64,000 nucleotides of DNA from Pectinophora gossypiella (GCF_024362695.1 NC_065420.1:13679420-13743419), one strand, 5' to 3'; counted from the first letter of the stretch, positions 11,400-22,330 are shown. Notes: generated by a model from the sequence alone, not told the origin. Translations and numbers: made by a program.

Positions 11400-12180
11400 A
11401 ACACATGCAAAAGATCGTTGGCATTGCTGGTTTTGAATTTAAATATAACTGTCACATTATAAATCTTTAAATATCTCCTTTTATCTAAGTCCATTGTTGA
11501 AAGACGATAGGGGACAAGCGGTATACCTATAATCGTTCGGAAACGTTAAAATAGCGTCCTAAGAACCCATTCATATATCGCCTCAAAGGAATTTGAATTG
11601 AAAAGGGTTTTTAATTTGCCTTTTGGTGGTTTTATTGTGGTATTTTTATGTCAGAAACTATTTGATATCTTTTGTACATTATAAAGGTTTTCAATATTAA
11701 AACGATAAACAATGACGCCAATTGTTTAATGGCAATATAATTATAGATCGAAAATTTCGCATGTAGGTAACCTACCATTACCTACTCAATAAAGATATTT
11801 TTGAATTTGAATTTAATGAGTTGATAAATATAATAAAGTGGAGTTCGAGATAATTAGACCGTGGTTTTACTGACTATAGTAACTTACCTATATTTAAGTT
11901 GCTTTAAATTTGCGTTATATTTTTCCATCAAAACCTAAATTCAACTTGCCTCAAAGGATGTTTTACCCAAATGTTTGAATAAAATTAGGTACTGTACTAA
12001 TCTTACTCCTTTGGCCCCCTTTCTGGTATAATATTGGCCTTCGGGGTATGGCCTGAATAAATACAGGCAGTAATTTAAAGCCTTGAGGCGCTACTGAGGT
12101 TATTTTGTGAAGCCTTCGTGGAAATTCTGCTAAGTTGAGATGTGTGTTGTTGTTTAGTAAAAAATCTTTAGAGTAATTTT
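11400..12180. other. No gene seen; LINE tail trace
   Basis: No ORF. 'aataaagatatttttgaattt' at about 11789-11812 is the terminal motif of the E-family repeat. Confidence 0.4.
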
Positions 12181-12514
12181 GGCCTCCGTGGTTCAGTGGT
12201 TGAGTGTTAGGCTCACGATCCAGAGGCCCCGGGTTCGAATCCCGGTAGGGACATATCACAAAAACCACTTAGTGATCCCTAGTTTGATTTGGTTGTGTCC
12301 AAAGACATTAAACCTCACCTGATTGTCCAAAAGTAAGATGATCCGTACTTCAGAAGGCACTTTAGGCCGTTGGTCCCGGTTAACTACTTACTGATGTAAG
12401 TATGTAGTCGTTACATGAGCCATGTCAGGGGCTTTTGGCGGCTCAGTAATAACCCTGATTTCAGGGTTGATGAGGTTGGTATTCCACCCACACCCACACG
12501 ATAAGAAGAAGAAG
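12181..12514 (+). repeat. SINE A, full length
   Basis: The tRNA-like head has an A box (TGGTTCAGTGGTTGAG) and a B box (GGTTCGAATCC). Then come 'acaaaaaccacttagtgatc', the core 'cttcagaaggcactttaggc', 'gttacatgagccatgtcagg' and the tail 'cacacgataagaagaagaag'. About 334 bp. This is the commonest SINE of the window and the reference copy for the others. Confidence 0.9.
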
Positions 12515-13262
12515 TGTAATTTTGGACTCATACTACGTTTCCGCTCGCGACTTTGCCCGCGTGGACTTCAATTATAGTGCGCAGCACGTTTTTTCCAACC
12601 CGTTTTCATCCCTTTAGGGGATACTTTTCGGAGGTAAAACTATCCTTTGTTCTTCCCAAGGTAGCAAACGATCTCTCCCAAAATTTCATTTAAATAGGTT
12701 CTTAGTAATCAAGTGTAATGTCTTAAAAGAAGGAATGATAAGAAAATACAACAGGGGGTTGAAATGGCCACATCGAAGGAATTCATCTAAGTAAGCTATA
12801 TTGCTATTTGACATTTGGTCGCATTGCGCACTTACTTTTATATGCGCAGATGTCAAATTGCAACATTGCTTTCTTTCTTCCCCCCATTTTATTACCCCTG
12901 TAACACAAACCAAAGTTTTCCCTATTTGTTTAGTTATAGTGGCGTCCGATTCATCGTAAAATACGAACTTAAACATGTGTATAAAACCTCCTGTAAGTAC
13001 TTAAATAAAACAAGACTGAACAAAACCGAACGGGGAGTTCAATATCGGACAACAATGGGCATTAATTTTCCTTTCACCACAACAATAAGTGGAAAACTAA
13101 TCTATTTTTCCAAGAAGTCTCCTCATCGTACTCCGAACCAACAATTGCGTTACACCACTTCAATAGACAGCGGGAATTAAATTTTATCCAACAAGAGCAT
13201 TGTTCAATGGATTCGTTTTGTGAATTTTAAATTGAATGGTAAATTTAAAACTTAGTAGATAT

Positions 13263-13372
13263 CTTCTTCTTATCGTGTGGGTTGTGAAGAGGAATACCAA
13301 TCTCATCAACCCTGGTGTCAGGGTTATTACTGAGCCGCCAAAGGCCCCTAAATAAAAGCCCATGACGGGCTT
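13263..13372 (-). repeat. SINE A, 3' end only
   Basis: Starts with the reverse tail 'cttcttcttatcgtgtgggt' and ends in the 'tcagggttattactgagccg' block. 5'-truncated. Confidence 0.8.
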
Positions 13373-13510
13373 ACCTATATTATGTATGGTATTCGTAAGT
13401 AAATAACAAATGTAATTAGCCTAATAGTCATCGTTAAGAAGAATGGAGGTACAAATACAAACTGGAAGACATAAGAGAGTAGTTTCACCTACTTTTCCGG
13501 ATAGTCTGAC

Positions 13511-13932
13511 CAGTGGCGTAGCTAGGGTGGGGGACACTCGGGGTGTCACCCCAAAATACTGAAAAATCTACTACCAAAATACTACCAAAATGGAAACTGA
13601 CAAAACGAAACTATTGTCAAAATGAATGAAAATCAAATAATTTTTCTTTTATCGAAATCGACGATCCGTCTTTTGTTTTACATTTATTTACATCAAATAG
13701 TTTTGCTCGTGACAACATTTGGAAAGTGTGGTGTAAAGAGCTTATTATAAAACTCACATCAAGCGATTTTTCAAACAGGCGCTTACATGGTTTTTACTTT
13801 CAAGCGATGATATTTTTATTTACCGTTCTGTTCCGAACAACAAGAACCCCTTGCGATGGTATTTTTTTTATTATTCACAGGTGTCACCCCTGAGCAGGTG
13901 CCACCCGGTGCCCAACCCTAGTTACACCACTG
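13511..13932. mobile_element. hAT-type MITE
   Basis: Ends CAGTGGCGTAGCTAGGG and CCCTAGTTACACCACTG, the common CAGTGGCGTAGC-type hAT termini. 422 bp with no transposase. The flanking 8-mers (agtctgac, actctatt) do not match well. Confidence 0.7.
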
Positions 13933-14339
13933 ACTCTATTGTCTTGGATGGGCGCCAAGGGTGTTTTTTGGTCTTCCATTCAGTCAATAGGGCTCACTTC
14001 ATTAAGTAAACTAACATTGGGCTAAGGTTCGGAGGGTTTGGGAAATCTCGTGTTTATCGTTGTGTGGGTAGGCTAGATTACTTTGGCTTGATTAAACGAA
14101 GAGAAGAAGAAAAATATATTATGGCATAACAAAGCATCACGCCTGTATCCCCATACGGGTAGGCAGGGATAGTATAACACCCACGTTATCCACTTGTCAC
14201 CAACTATTTAAGTCCCATGGGGATTAGTCTTTTGTATAAACCAGACACGAACTCTCTAGAGCAATAAGGCCACCCAAATTGTACTATATTCATGTGTTAT
14301 GTCAGATTGTTAAATTTTTGTATATTTGATTTGGATTCT

Positions 14340-14611
14340 GGAAACCACGTGATATCAATTGTACATACATACACACATAAACTCACGCCTATTTCCCACC
14401 GGGATAAGCAGAGAGTATCGCATTCCATTTGCTTCGATCCTGACACACTTCTCTTGGGTCTTCTCTTGATATCAATTATCTGTAATTCAAACAAGAATTT
14501 AAACTCTATAAAGTCGAATTTAGTAGTTTAAGAGCCCCTAGCCGGGTTTCGAACCCGCGACACTGCTATGTTAGTCAAACGTTCTCCGAACAGAGCTATC
14601 CAAGATTCAAA
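14340..14611 (-). repeat. SINE N, copy 2, with a nested LINE tail
   Basis: The minus strand has a tRNA-like head 'ggatagctctgttcggagaa' (A-box-like), then 'gcgggttcgaaacccggc' (B box) and a body ending 'ttgatatcacgtggtttcc'. It is split by the LINE H fragment at 14361-14467, which duplicated GATATCAATT. Confidence 0.65.
14361..14467 (-). mobile_element. LINE H 3' end inserted in SINE N
   Basis: Flanked by the perfect 10-bp duplication GATATCAATT (14351-14360 and 14468-14477). It reads 'cataaactcacgcctatttc' and 'cattccatttgcttcgatcc', the reverse of the H-family tail. Only 107 bp long, so a severely 5'-truncated insertion. Confidence 0.75.
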
Positions 14612-14865
14612 AGAAGAAGAATTAATTATTGTGTCAAGTTTTTTTAATTTGATAATTATGTTTTGTACTAATTCTCAGGTCAGACATTCAGGTAATCAGC
14701 CTGCAATGTCCTTATCAAACTAGAGATCACAAATTAATTATTGTGATATAATGTCCCACCGGGAATCGAACCAGGTACCTTCAGATTCAGAGACAAATGC
14801 TCGCACTGGACCACAGAGGCCGTTTAACATTTTTATTTTTGGTATTTACTAAAACGATTCACTAC

Positions 14866-15337
14866 CCTGAAATACGGTGGTGAATGTTGGGTATGGCAGA
14901 AGAAGCATGAAAGCAGGATTAATGCCGTAAAAATGAGGTCGCTGCATAGCATCTGCGGTGTTCAATTGGCTGATAGAGTGAAAAACGATGTGATAAGAGA
15001 AAGACGTGGTGTAAAAGACGATATAGTGACTAAGATTGAGAAGGGAATGTTAAGTTGGTTTGGACACGTAGACCGGATGAAGGATAATAACATTACGAAA
15101 GCAGTATATAAAGCGATAGTTGGCAGATGAAGAACTAGAAGGACGCAAATTGTCCTTAGAAAAGACATCCTTAGAAAAAGTTAAGTACGATTTACTCTGA
15201 ACCGGCGTGCGTGTATGAAACGATTGATGAATGTGGAGGAAGCAAGAGAAGTGTGTCAGGGTCGAAGCAAATGGAATGCCATAGTCTCTGCTTACCCCGG
15301 TGGGAAATAGACTTAAGTGTATGTATTTATGTATTTA
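14866..15337 (+). pseudogene. LINE H reverse transcriptase C-terminus and tail
   Basis: The + frame near 14868 reads LKYGGECWVWQKKHESRINA, then SLHSICGVQLADRVKNDVIR and MLSWFGHVDRM. After stops near 15128 the end continues as RACMKRLMNVEEAREVCQGR. This is the characteristic C-terminal region of the insect 'endonuclease-reverse transcriptase' LINE group. Stops between the blocks and the missing RT core show a dead, 5'-truncated copy. The tail is 'gacttaagtgtatgtattta'. Other H copies: 10716, 14361, 20610, 36655, 38490 and 44735. Confidence 0.8.
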
Positions 15338-15847
15338 ATTTACTACCCACCCAGCAAGGAAAATGTAGGCATATTCATATGAATTAGTTATTTGCCTTCT
15401 TTGTCTAAAAAATGGCTTCAAGAAGCCTCAGGGTTTTTTACGTTTCTCTCAGGCGTAACAAGGTTGCGCATATAATTCTAACGAATTCCATCTGTGTACA
15501 TTCTTATGCTGTATGTTTAACGTACTTACATATAAAAATAATTATTTTGAACATTTTTTTTGTTTGTTTTATTCCATAGTCTCTGCTTACCGTGGCGGAA
15601 AATAGGCGTTAGTTTATGTATTTATTTATCTATTATGATGCATCAACAGCAGTACATACACAAACACATAAAATAAAATACACTTAGGAAATGTTCCTGT
15701 ATACCCGCCAATTATAGACGCACACAACACTGATAATGAAAAAGTAGAAACTAAAGTTAACAAATTAAAAAGAACAATAATTGAAAATAGAATTTAAAAA
15801 GAAAAAGCAGAGCGTGTAACCTGTCTTCCTAATTCACTGTGTCTAAT

Positions 15848-15925
15848 TGACGTGACTTCTTGTAGATTTTTAGGACTTGGCCGAAGAATTGGGTAGCGGG
15901 GAGGGCTCTCACCGCTTGGCCAGAC
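15848..15925 (-). mobile_element. Retroelement D, diverged fragment
   Basis: Contains 'tgacgtgacttcttgtagat', 'cttggccgaa' and 'gagggctctcaccgcttggc', matching the poly(A)-side end of D with many changes. Confidence 0.6.
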
Positions 15926-15962
15926 AAAAGAAGATCTGCTTAGCGCAACCCCATTAGTCACG

Positions 15963-16220
15963 GGGTCCAGATTTTTTCTTAAATGACTGCCTGTCTGACC
16001 TTCCGACCCGCGAAATCCAGTCCAGTACACGTTGGGTCATATACCTCCGAATCACATTTCTTGGGACTGTGGGTTTCCTCACGATATTTTTGTACACTAA
16101 AGACATGCAAATCGTTCATGATCCAAACATGAATGCGAAAACAAATACAAAAATCTTCACTTTACGTTTTTTTTAGGATTCAAACTTGCGACCTCGTTTG
16201 TAGTGTCAAGCGTAGTAGGG
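15963..16220 (-). repeat. SINE C, diverged copy
   Basis: 'gactgcctgtctgaccttcc', 'catacctccgaatcacattt', 'atccaaacatgaatgcgaaa' and the degenerate head 'caaacttgcgacctcg' appear in the order expected of a minus-strand SINE C. It ends about 200 bp before the 5' UTR of the Dpr gene. Confidence 0.75.
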
Positions 16221-16474
16221 CCCTGTGCTGGGAGGCTTTCTGGCCACGTCTTTCCCTCAGCGATATAGCCTCCGATGTGATAGTAGCTTTACAGCCATTT
16301 ACATAATATGTAATTAAATTTTTGACGGTCAAAAAGTGCTAACAATTTAAGCCAATTTTGAAGAATAAATATTTTTGTTTCTTTTTTTTTAATTAATGAG
16401 TGTGTTCTCTTTGGCCCCAGGTATACGCTGACAGTGTCAAGGCGTGAGATTATGCGCGGGCACGTCATCTAGCC

Positions 16475-16526
16475 ATGTCTATTCTGCTCAGCGCGCTCGG
16501 AGTGCTGGCGATCGTCTCGCGCACCG
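16475..16526 (+). CDS. dpr: Dpr-like gene, exon 1: signal peptide
   Basis: ATG at 16475 with G at -3 and an in-frame TGA upstream at 16445. It codes for MSILLSALGVLAIVSRT plus the first base of a Gly codon, then a strong donor G|GTGAGT at 16527. The leftover base joins exon 2 exactly in frame, giving RTGCTDNANAL. The hydrophobic run ILLSALGVLAIV is a plausible cleaved secretion signal. A possible acceptor (tgttctctttggccccag) ends at 16420, so the 5' UTR may begin with a separate upstream exon. The exon is short and assigned by phase and signal character, not by homology. Confidence 0.72.
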
Positions 16527-16563
16527 GTGAGTAATCTCACACACATAATTATACACACACTGT

Positions 16564-16677
16564 CCGGTCACGAGTACTAATAATATGTATACACTTTGAA
16601 ACCATGTCACATTTAATGTCAAATATGATAGTGCGACAGGGTTCTAAAGTGGATACATGATATTGCTCATGACTGTA
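16564..16677. mobile_element. MITE-like element I, copy 2
   Basis: Starts 'ggtcacgagtactaataata' and ends 'gatattgctcatgactgtac', with 'aaccatgtcacatttaatgt' and 'gatagtgcgacaggg' inside. It lies 38 bp after exon 1 of the Dpr gene and lacks about 30 bp of the middle. Confidence 0.6.
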
Positions 16678-16763
16678 CACACTCTCACACACATATCACC
16701 AAAATTTAGAAATGTTTACTCAGTAGGTAATAATCTAAATTATATTATTATAAAATATTTTAT

Positions 16764-16941
16764 GTTTTTTTAGAACGTCTAGGGTTCTGTGCCGAGGCTT
16801 TTATTGCAGCTTCTTTTCCCCGGCTATACAAGTTGTGAAAAGCTACAGTAGTTTTAGGCGGATATGACGTTCGTTATGTAAAAATTGCCATTCAAAGTGC
16901 AGCTATCTTGCCTAGTGAATACAGATATTTTTGAATTTGAA
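16764..16941 (+). repeat. Repeat E, copy 1 (left arm of an inverted pair)
   Basis: A T-run, then 'cgtctagggttctgtgccga', 'gcagcttcttttccccggct', 'gacgttcgttatgtaaaaat' and the end 'agatatttttgaatttgaat'. The end looks like the 3' end of a LINE. Copies at 19943, 22918, 37132 and 42285. Confidence 0.7.
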
Positions 16942-16945
16942 TTCA

Positions 16946-17064
16946 ATTTGACATAGTTACACTTTGAATCGTTAATTTTTACATAACGGACGTTTCACCC
17001 GCCTAAGGACAGGTAAAACTACTGGCCTAAAACTACTGTTGTTTCTCACAACCTATATAAGTCA
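16946..17064 (-). repeat. Repeat E, copy 2 (right arm of an inverted pair)
   Basis: 'tgacatagttacactttgaa', 'ttttacataacggacgtttc' and 'ctactgttgtttctcacaac' are the reverse of the copy that ends 5 bp away. The two form a tail-to-tail inverted repeat of about 120 bp per arm. Confidence 0.7.
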
Positions 17065-17110
17065 ACCTCGCCACTCGTCCATAAACATGGTCAAATATCG
17101 TACATTTGTT

Positions 17111-17455
17111 CAGACGATGCCCTGAGCCGAGGTTCGCGCCCCACTGGGCACCCTCAGGCTTTTTGTCTTAAACGTTGTACCGGGTGAGAGCCTTCAGCGC
17201 TCCCCATTTGTCCGGCCAAGTAGTTAATGTCATCTGCGGCAAATCTACGATAAGTCACGTCAGAAAGGAAAAAATATTTGAAAGAATTAATTGACTCTAG
17301 TGGGTCAATAGCGATAAGCGCTGATTGAGGGAAATCGTCGACCACGCCGGCGCGCGGCGGGGTCGGTATCGGTGTCCTGAAGTGTTTGGTGTCACGAGCT
17401 GATTGGCGGCTGCCTCTAAGGCTAGAGTAGTCGGGTTGTTGGGATCGTATATTTA
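17111..17455. mobile_element. Retroelement D, copy 3, internally inverted
   Basis: 17111-17265 reads in one orientation (gatgccctgagccgaggttc ... tacgataagtcacgtcag). 17266-17450 reads in the other (aaatatttgaaagaattaat ... gggatcgtatat). In intact copies such as 2459-2819 and 41575-41912 both parts run the same way. The two halves were therefore inverted relative to each other. Confidence 0.75.
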
Positions 17456-17469
17456 CACCATTCATGTAT

Positions 17470-18065
17470 TAAGCTTCGCTTTGTAAGAAAATGTATATTA
17501 TGGTTGTCCACTCCACTGTAACGCATGAATTGATGTCATTCATAAGTACTCGAGTAGGTGGTCACATGACTCAACGCTGTTTAATTATGTTTTAACTAAA
17601 TGTTATAATATGCTTAGCTGTAAGTGATCCATTAAAATAAATAAATAAGTTTGTATACTTAGACACAATAACGTAATCCACATTACTTGAAAAATAAAAA
17701 ATGTCCAGAAAAAAATAAGTGGATTTGATTAAAATGGACAATGCATCACCATAAAATTGTCTTCTCTTGAGTTATATCCTCTAACCACTATAAGTGGACC
17801 CCTGACATTTCATCCCGTTGCTTCTCTCTTCCTCCTTTCTTGCTACTTGTTCATTCAAGTAGAAAAAACAGTGAAATGTCAAAGTTTGACTAATTTTGGT
17901 GATGCTTTTCTCCCTTATTTGAGCTTTTTCTTTTTTGGCTGTACACAACGCTTCTTGGAAATATTTTGTTTTATGTTTTAATTAAAGAAATACTCAGTGC
18001 AAGATTGTCGTAGACAGTTGGGGGTTCTAATTTTAATCTATTTATAGTCACGGCTGAGGAAAGGC
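17470..18065. other. No gene seen
   Basis: Intron sequence without a recognised element or supported ORF. Confidence 0.4.
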
Positions 18066-18068
18066 TGT

Positions 18069-18155
18069 TTTTTTTGACGTGACTTATTGTAGGTTTCCCC
18101 CAAATGGCATTAAAATGGGGAGCGCTGAGAACTCTCACCTGGTAAGGAAGAAAGC
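18069..18155 (-). mobile_element. Retroelement D, fragment
   Basis: 'ttttttgacgtgacttattg' followed by a deleted middle (aaatggcattaaaatgggga) and 'gcgctgagaactctcacctg'. Minus-strand orientation judged from the T-run. Confidence 0.65.
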
Positions 18156-18245
18156 CTGAATATTCAAATCTGAATCTGAATACTCTCGTAAGTATTTTTA
18201 TTTATCTGTATTGGTAGCCCTGTTCAGAGAACGCGTGTTCATAAC

Positions 18246-18340
18246 GGCCTCCGTGGTCCAGTGGTTGAGCGTTGTGCTCACTCCGGAGGTAACGGGTTTG
18301 AATCCCGGTGAGGACAAATCACAAAAATCACTTTGTAAAA
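18246..18340 (+). repeat. SINE head (A/B type) with A-run
   Basis: tRNA-like head with TGGTCCAGTGGTTGAG (A box) and GGTTTGAATCC (B box), then 'acaaaaatcactttgt' followed directly by an A-run. The rest of the SINE is missing. Confidence 0.7.
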
Positions 18341-18368
18341 AAAAAAAACTTTATGTTTTTTTTGTTTA

Positions 18369-18682
18369 CATACATAAACAGCCTATATACGGCCCACTGC
18401 TGGGCACAGGCCTCCACTCAAATAACCGGACGGGGTATGGAGCCACCACGCTATTCTAATGCGGGTTGGTGGAGGTGTTTTTACGGCTAATAGCCGACAC
18501 CAACCGCTTAACGTGCCCTCCGAAGCACGGAATCATCTTACTTTTTCGTAAAATCAGGTGATTCAAGCGTGAAAAGTCCTTACCAAACAAAGGACTGTCT
18601 CACAAAGTGATTTCGACAAGTCCCCATCGGGAATCGAATCCCGGACCTCCAGATCGTGAGCCTAATGTGACCATGGAGGCTG
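18369..18682 (-). repeat. SINE B, full length
   Basis: The minus-strand reading runs from a tRNA-like head (B box GGATTCGATTCC-type at 18632-18645) through 'ccttgtttggtaaggact', the core 'gcttcggagggcacgttaag' and 'cacctccaccaacccgcatt' to the tail 'ggcctgtgcccagcagtggg'. The head and core resemble SINE A; the tail is different. Confidence 0.85.
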
Positions 18683-19043
18683 AGAGAGACCACTGAATTG
18701 TAATAAAAAGAAATATAAATTGTCTTATTCGGATCTTACAACACGTTCGGGAAAAACATGGGCATGATTACGCATTCTGTTTTTTCCCTACTCTGTAAAG
18801 AGAAGGAAATTACTCTTCAGTTTTTTTTAAACCTGTCCTCAGACAGATCGCATTAGGTGTTGCCATAGTCGTAAAAACGTTTCGCATTATATCGCGAGCT
18901 AAAATGTTGTGTTACGCAATTTTTGGGAACAAAAAATATTTCTCGTCTATTTTTTTTTTCTTGTTCGAGGCACATGTGTTTATATCAGCGGTAAATTGAT
19001 AAGCGATGAAACATTATCTTGCTTAAAATGTGTATAGGATCAG

Positions 19044-19785
19044 TAGAGATGCTCCGAATGGTGATTTAACCGAATATCGAATGTTATTCGGTCAGGCTAT
19101 TACTGAACCAACTACTCAGCCGAACTGTTCGATTAGAATTCCATTGGACTAAAATTTTTTTGCTGAAATAATCGGAGGAAGTAGTCAAAATAACCAGTTC
19201 TATCTATTCATACATTACGGGTTTTTTAATCTTCTTCTTGTGTGGTTGTTTGGGTTGTGAGGTGGAATAACAACCTCATCTACCCTGGTATCAGGATTAT
19301 TACTGAGCCGCCAAAGGCTCATGTAACGACTACATACTTACATCAGTAAGTAATAACCGGGGCCAATTTTTTTTTTAATAAATAACAGGTTTGCATTGAA
19401 TCACAATCTCACTTTTAAATGCAGCACAAAAACTCAATCGCGGGCGCCGAGAATTATATCGAAGACTTTGACCAATTGACAGACAGAGCGAAAGCTATTT
19501 GCGCAGATAAACGTCTCACGGCTATTGGTCGAAGGCGATAAATTCGCGCCATGCGCGGCGTATTTGTTGTGCCGCGGGGGCTGGTGATAGGATAAAGATT
19601 AGAAGACTCGATTACCTATCAAATGCCTATTAATTCTAGGTGTGAAGATTCTTTTATTGTAATGATTCCCTAAAACATTACTATTAGAATTAATTATAAT
19701 ACACTTGCGACATCTAAACCAAATACCAAATATTCGGTTTTCGGACCGAATATCGAACACCAACCGAATATTTGGCGCATCTCTA
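19044..19785. mobile_element. hAT-type non-autonomous element
   Basis: Ends TAGAGATGCTCCGAAT and ATTTGGCGCATCTCTA, flanked by partly matching 8-mers (aggatcag, gtaatcag). 'ccgaatattcgg'-type repeats lie inside both ends. It holds a SINE A fragment at 19230-19362. Confidence 0.65.
19230..19362 (-). repeat. SINE A, 3' fragment nested in a hAT-type element
   Basis: 'gggttgtgaggtggaataac', 'tcaggattattactgagccg' and 'catgtaacgactacatactt' are the reverse of the SINE A 3' half. Confidence 0.75.
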
Positions 19786-19942
19786 GTAATCAGCCTATAG
19801 ATGAACCACATATGGGCTCTCAGTCTACGGTTTATTAAAGGGTCAGACACCTATAAATAAGTACTCTCCGTAGAAGGTTTCTTACCCGTGGTAGGTTTTT
19901 TACGCACAGGGATTTTCTGCAGCGATTCAGTAGCAAGTGTTC

Positions 19943-20120
19943 TTCAAATTCAAAAATATCTTTATTCAGTAGGTAACATAGTTACACTTTGTATCGTCAA
20001 TTTTTACATAACGAACGTCTCATCCGCCTAAAACTACTACAGCTTCTCGCAACCTGTATAGCCGGGGAAAAGAAGCTGCAAGAAAAACCTCGGCAAAGGG
20101 CCCTAGACTTTTTTTTTTAA
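19943..20120 (-). repeat. Repeat E, full copy
   Basis: Starts 'ttcaaattcaaaaatatctt', then 'cataacgaacgtctcatccg', 'tatagccggggaaaagaagc' and 'gggccctagacttttttttt'. The reverse of the copy at 22918-23091. Confidence 0.75.
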
Positions 20121-20126
20121 ATAAAA

Positions 20127-20275
20127 CTTCTATCAGATGGGTTGTGAGGTGGAATTCCTGCAGCAAACCTGAAGTCAGGGTTATTATTGAGCTGCCGTAG
20201 GCCCCTGACAGGAAACATGTAACGACTACGTACTCACATCAGTAAGTAGTAACCTGTGCCCTCCGAAGAACGGAA
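20127..20275 (-). repeat. SINE A, 3' half
   Basis: 'gggttgtgaggtggaattcc', 'tcagggttattattgagctg', 'catgtaacgactacgtactc' and the core 'tgtgccctccgaagaacgga'. It directly follows repeat E. Confidence 0.75.
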
Positions 20276-20303
20276 ATAAGAAAAAAATATTAGAAATAAG
20301 TGG

Positions 20304-20370
20304 GTACGGTCACGAGCATTAATATGTACGTATGAACGTGTGTATGTATGTATGTATGTATGTATGTGTA

Positions 20371-20407
<37 letters not shown>

Positions 20408-20525
20408 TGGTACCATGTCACATTAACTTTTTTGACAAATTGAACTGTAAGTCTCACTAAATGTCAAATAATATGTTGGTGCGACAGAGTCTTAAGATGG
20501 GTACATTATATTGCTCATGACTGTA
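20304..20525. mobile_element. MITE-like element I, copy 3, expanded by a microsatellite
   Basis: Starts 'tacggtcacgagcattaata', ends 'ttgctcatgactgtactc'. Between the left block and 'actttggtaccatgtcacat' a (TATG)n/(TG)n tract has grown, about 75 bp longer than the copy at 40418. Confidence 0.7.
20340..20402. repeat. Microsatellite (TATG)n then (TG)n
   Basis: Direct reading shows repeated 'tgtatgta' units followed by about ten TG dinucleotides, inside element I. Confidence 0.9.
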
Positions 20526-20609
20526 CTCAGTTCAACTTGCGTTGGATGTACAATCAAAGAGCAAAAGTGCAGTCACTGAGCCCAGCGACTTAATTTAACA
20601 CCGCAGATT

Positions 20610-20745
20610 ATTTCTACGGCATTAATCCTACTTTCATGCTTCTTCTGCTATGCCCAACATTCACTACCGTACTTCAGCGTAGGGACAAGTACTGCATTGT
20701 GAACAGCCATCCTCGCATCTTGCGAGATACATTGGCTGCTATTTT
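20610..20745 (-). pseudogene. LINE H reverse transcriptase fragment
   Basis: Minus-strand translation gives peptides of the type ARMAVHNAVLVPTLKYGSEC followed by KKHESRINA, the segment just upstream of the H C-terminus at 14866. Isolated from the rest of the element. Confidence 0.65.
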
Positions 20746-20906
20746 TTTTTAATCTATCACTTACAGCTATGCACATTATAAGATTTAGTTACGACATAAT
20801 TAAACAAAGTAAAACAGTACTAATGTGTAAGGCAATTAGAAGTGAATACGACATTCATCATAAAATACAACATCTAGTCTGTGAATACTAATACATTATG
20901 AAATTA

Positions 20907-21218
20907 ATTCTTCTTCTATCGTTTGGGTAGCGAGGTGGAGTACCAACCTCATCAACCCTGGTGTCAGGGTTACTATTGAACCGCCAAAGACCCCTGACAT
21001 GGCTCATGTAACGACTACTTACGTACATCAGTAAATAGTAACCGGGACCAACGGCTTAACGTGCCTTCCGAAGCACGGATCTTACTTTAGAACAATCAGG
21101 TGATCAGCCTATAAACTAGGGATCACAAAGTGATTTTCATGATGTGTACCCACCGGGATTTGAACTCGGGACCTCCGGATCGTGAGCCCAACGCTCAACC
21201 ACTGGACCACGGAGGTTG
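20907..21218 (-). repeat. SINE A, full length
   Basis: Runs from the reverse tail 'ttcttcttctatcgtttggg' to the head with GGATTTGAACTC (degenerate B box) and 'caaccactggaccacggagg' (A box reversed). Confidence 0.85.
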
Positions 21219-21558
21219 TTTATAATTATGAAATGAATTTAAAGAAATCGAGGTTTGATTGAAGAAAATCACGTGGTGTTGTTCTATATGAGGCGACGTT
21301 TTTGTACGGAGATATTCAGACGTTAAATATTGCACCATTGGCTATGTGTTCAAATGCTCGACCTAACCAAAACCGAGGTCAATACCCGTTATAGCCGTTT
21401 GCCAAGTGATAGGGGAATACCTCGATAATAGGTACCTATTCCCTGATATATTGCGGTATCGATATAGATACGACATTGCTCCCCTAGCGGTCAGTTGAAT
21501 GCGGAATTCAGGAAGATGTCGTCGCTTCAAAATGAAAACCACGATTGACCCTAGCCTA

Positions 21559-21888
21559 GTTTTTTTTGACGTGACTTATTGTAGATTTGCCGCAGATGGC
21601 ATTAACTACTTGGCCGGACAAATGGGGCGCGCTTCAGCGCTCTCACCCAGTATGTACCACGTTTAAGACAAGAGGCCTGAGGGTGCCCTGTCGGGTGCGA
21701 ACCTCGACTCAGGGCGTCGTCTGAGAGGAAAAATATTTGAAAGAATTAATCGACCCTAGTGGGTCGATAGCGATAAGCGTTGATTGAGGAAAATCGTCGA
21801 CCACGCCGGCGGGGTCGGTATCGGGGTGTTTGGTGTCGCGAGCTAATTGTCCGCCTCTATGGCTAGAGTAATCGGGTCGTCGGGATCG
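21559..21888 (-). mobile_element. Retroelement D, near full length
   Basis: T-run, 'gacgtgacttattgtagatt', 'aactacttggccggacaaat', 'gggcgtcgtctgagaggaaa', 'gaccctagtgggtcgatagc' and 'gggtcgtcgggatcgtatg'. Same layout as 2459-2819, with a short deletion (gtcctga) near the far end. Confidence 0.8.
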
Positions 21889-21989
21889 TATGTATTTTTA
21901 GCGTGTTCGTTCCAATTTTAAGAAAATTATAATCCGGCGCGTGTTCTGGTATAAGATAAAGATAATTATACTTTATTGAGCATAAACAA

Positions 21990-22330
21990 CATAAAATATC
22001 GTAAAATAAGTTATTAAATAACTTGTAATGAAAACCTACATATATTTAAAAGATTTGCAGTTTCTTGTCATTTCTCCTCCTTAGCTATAAAAACTTGCGA
22101 AATGACATAAATGTAATTCAATTTATAATTATATATCGTAAATGATTATTATAATTATAAATAATTCTCATTAAATCATATATTTAAAAGTGTCAGAATA
22201 AATATTGTTTTACATAAATTTGGTAAGTAGCTATCTATAGTTTCAGCCAATAATTTATAAATGTTAAATTGACTTCCAACAAGTTTATCCGTGGTAATTA
22301 CGTTGAATTAATTATTCTGATTCTATGAAT
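21990..22330 (-). mobile_element. LINE P 3' end, copy 1
   Basis: 'aaaataagttattaaataac', 'tttgcagtttcttgtcattt', 'cttgcgaaatgacataaatg' and 'tccaacaagtttatccgtgg'. The same blocks occur at 31665, 36450 (reverse) and 58975. An AT-rich duplication (22110-22260) interrupts this copy. Confidence 0.6.

Noticed and set aside
12181..12260. tRNA gene-like A and B boxes, here and at many other sites
   Set aside because: The flanking sequence continues into a repeated SINE body, and no cloverleaf with a proper acceptor stem was seen. They are SINE heads.
20234..20416. Thr/His-rich minus-strand frame
   Set aside because: Translation of the (TATG)n(TG)n tract in element I.
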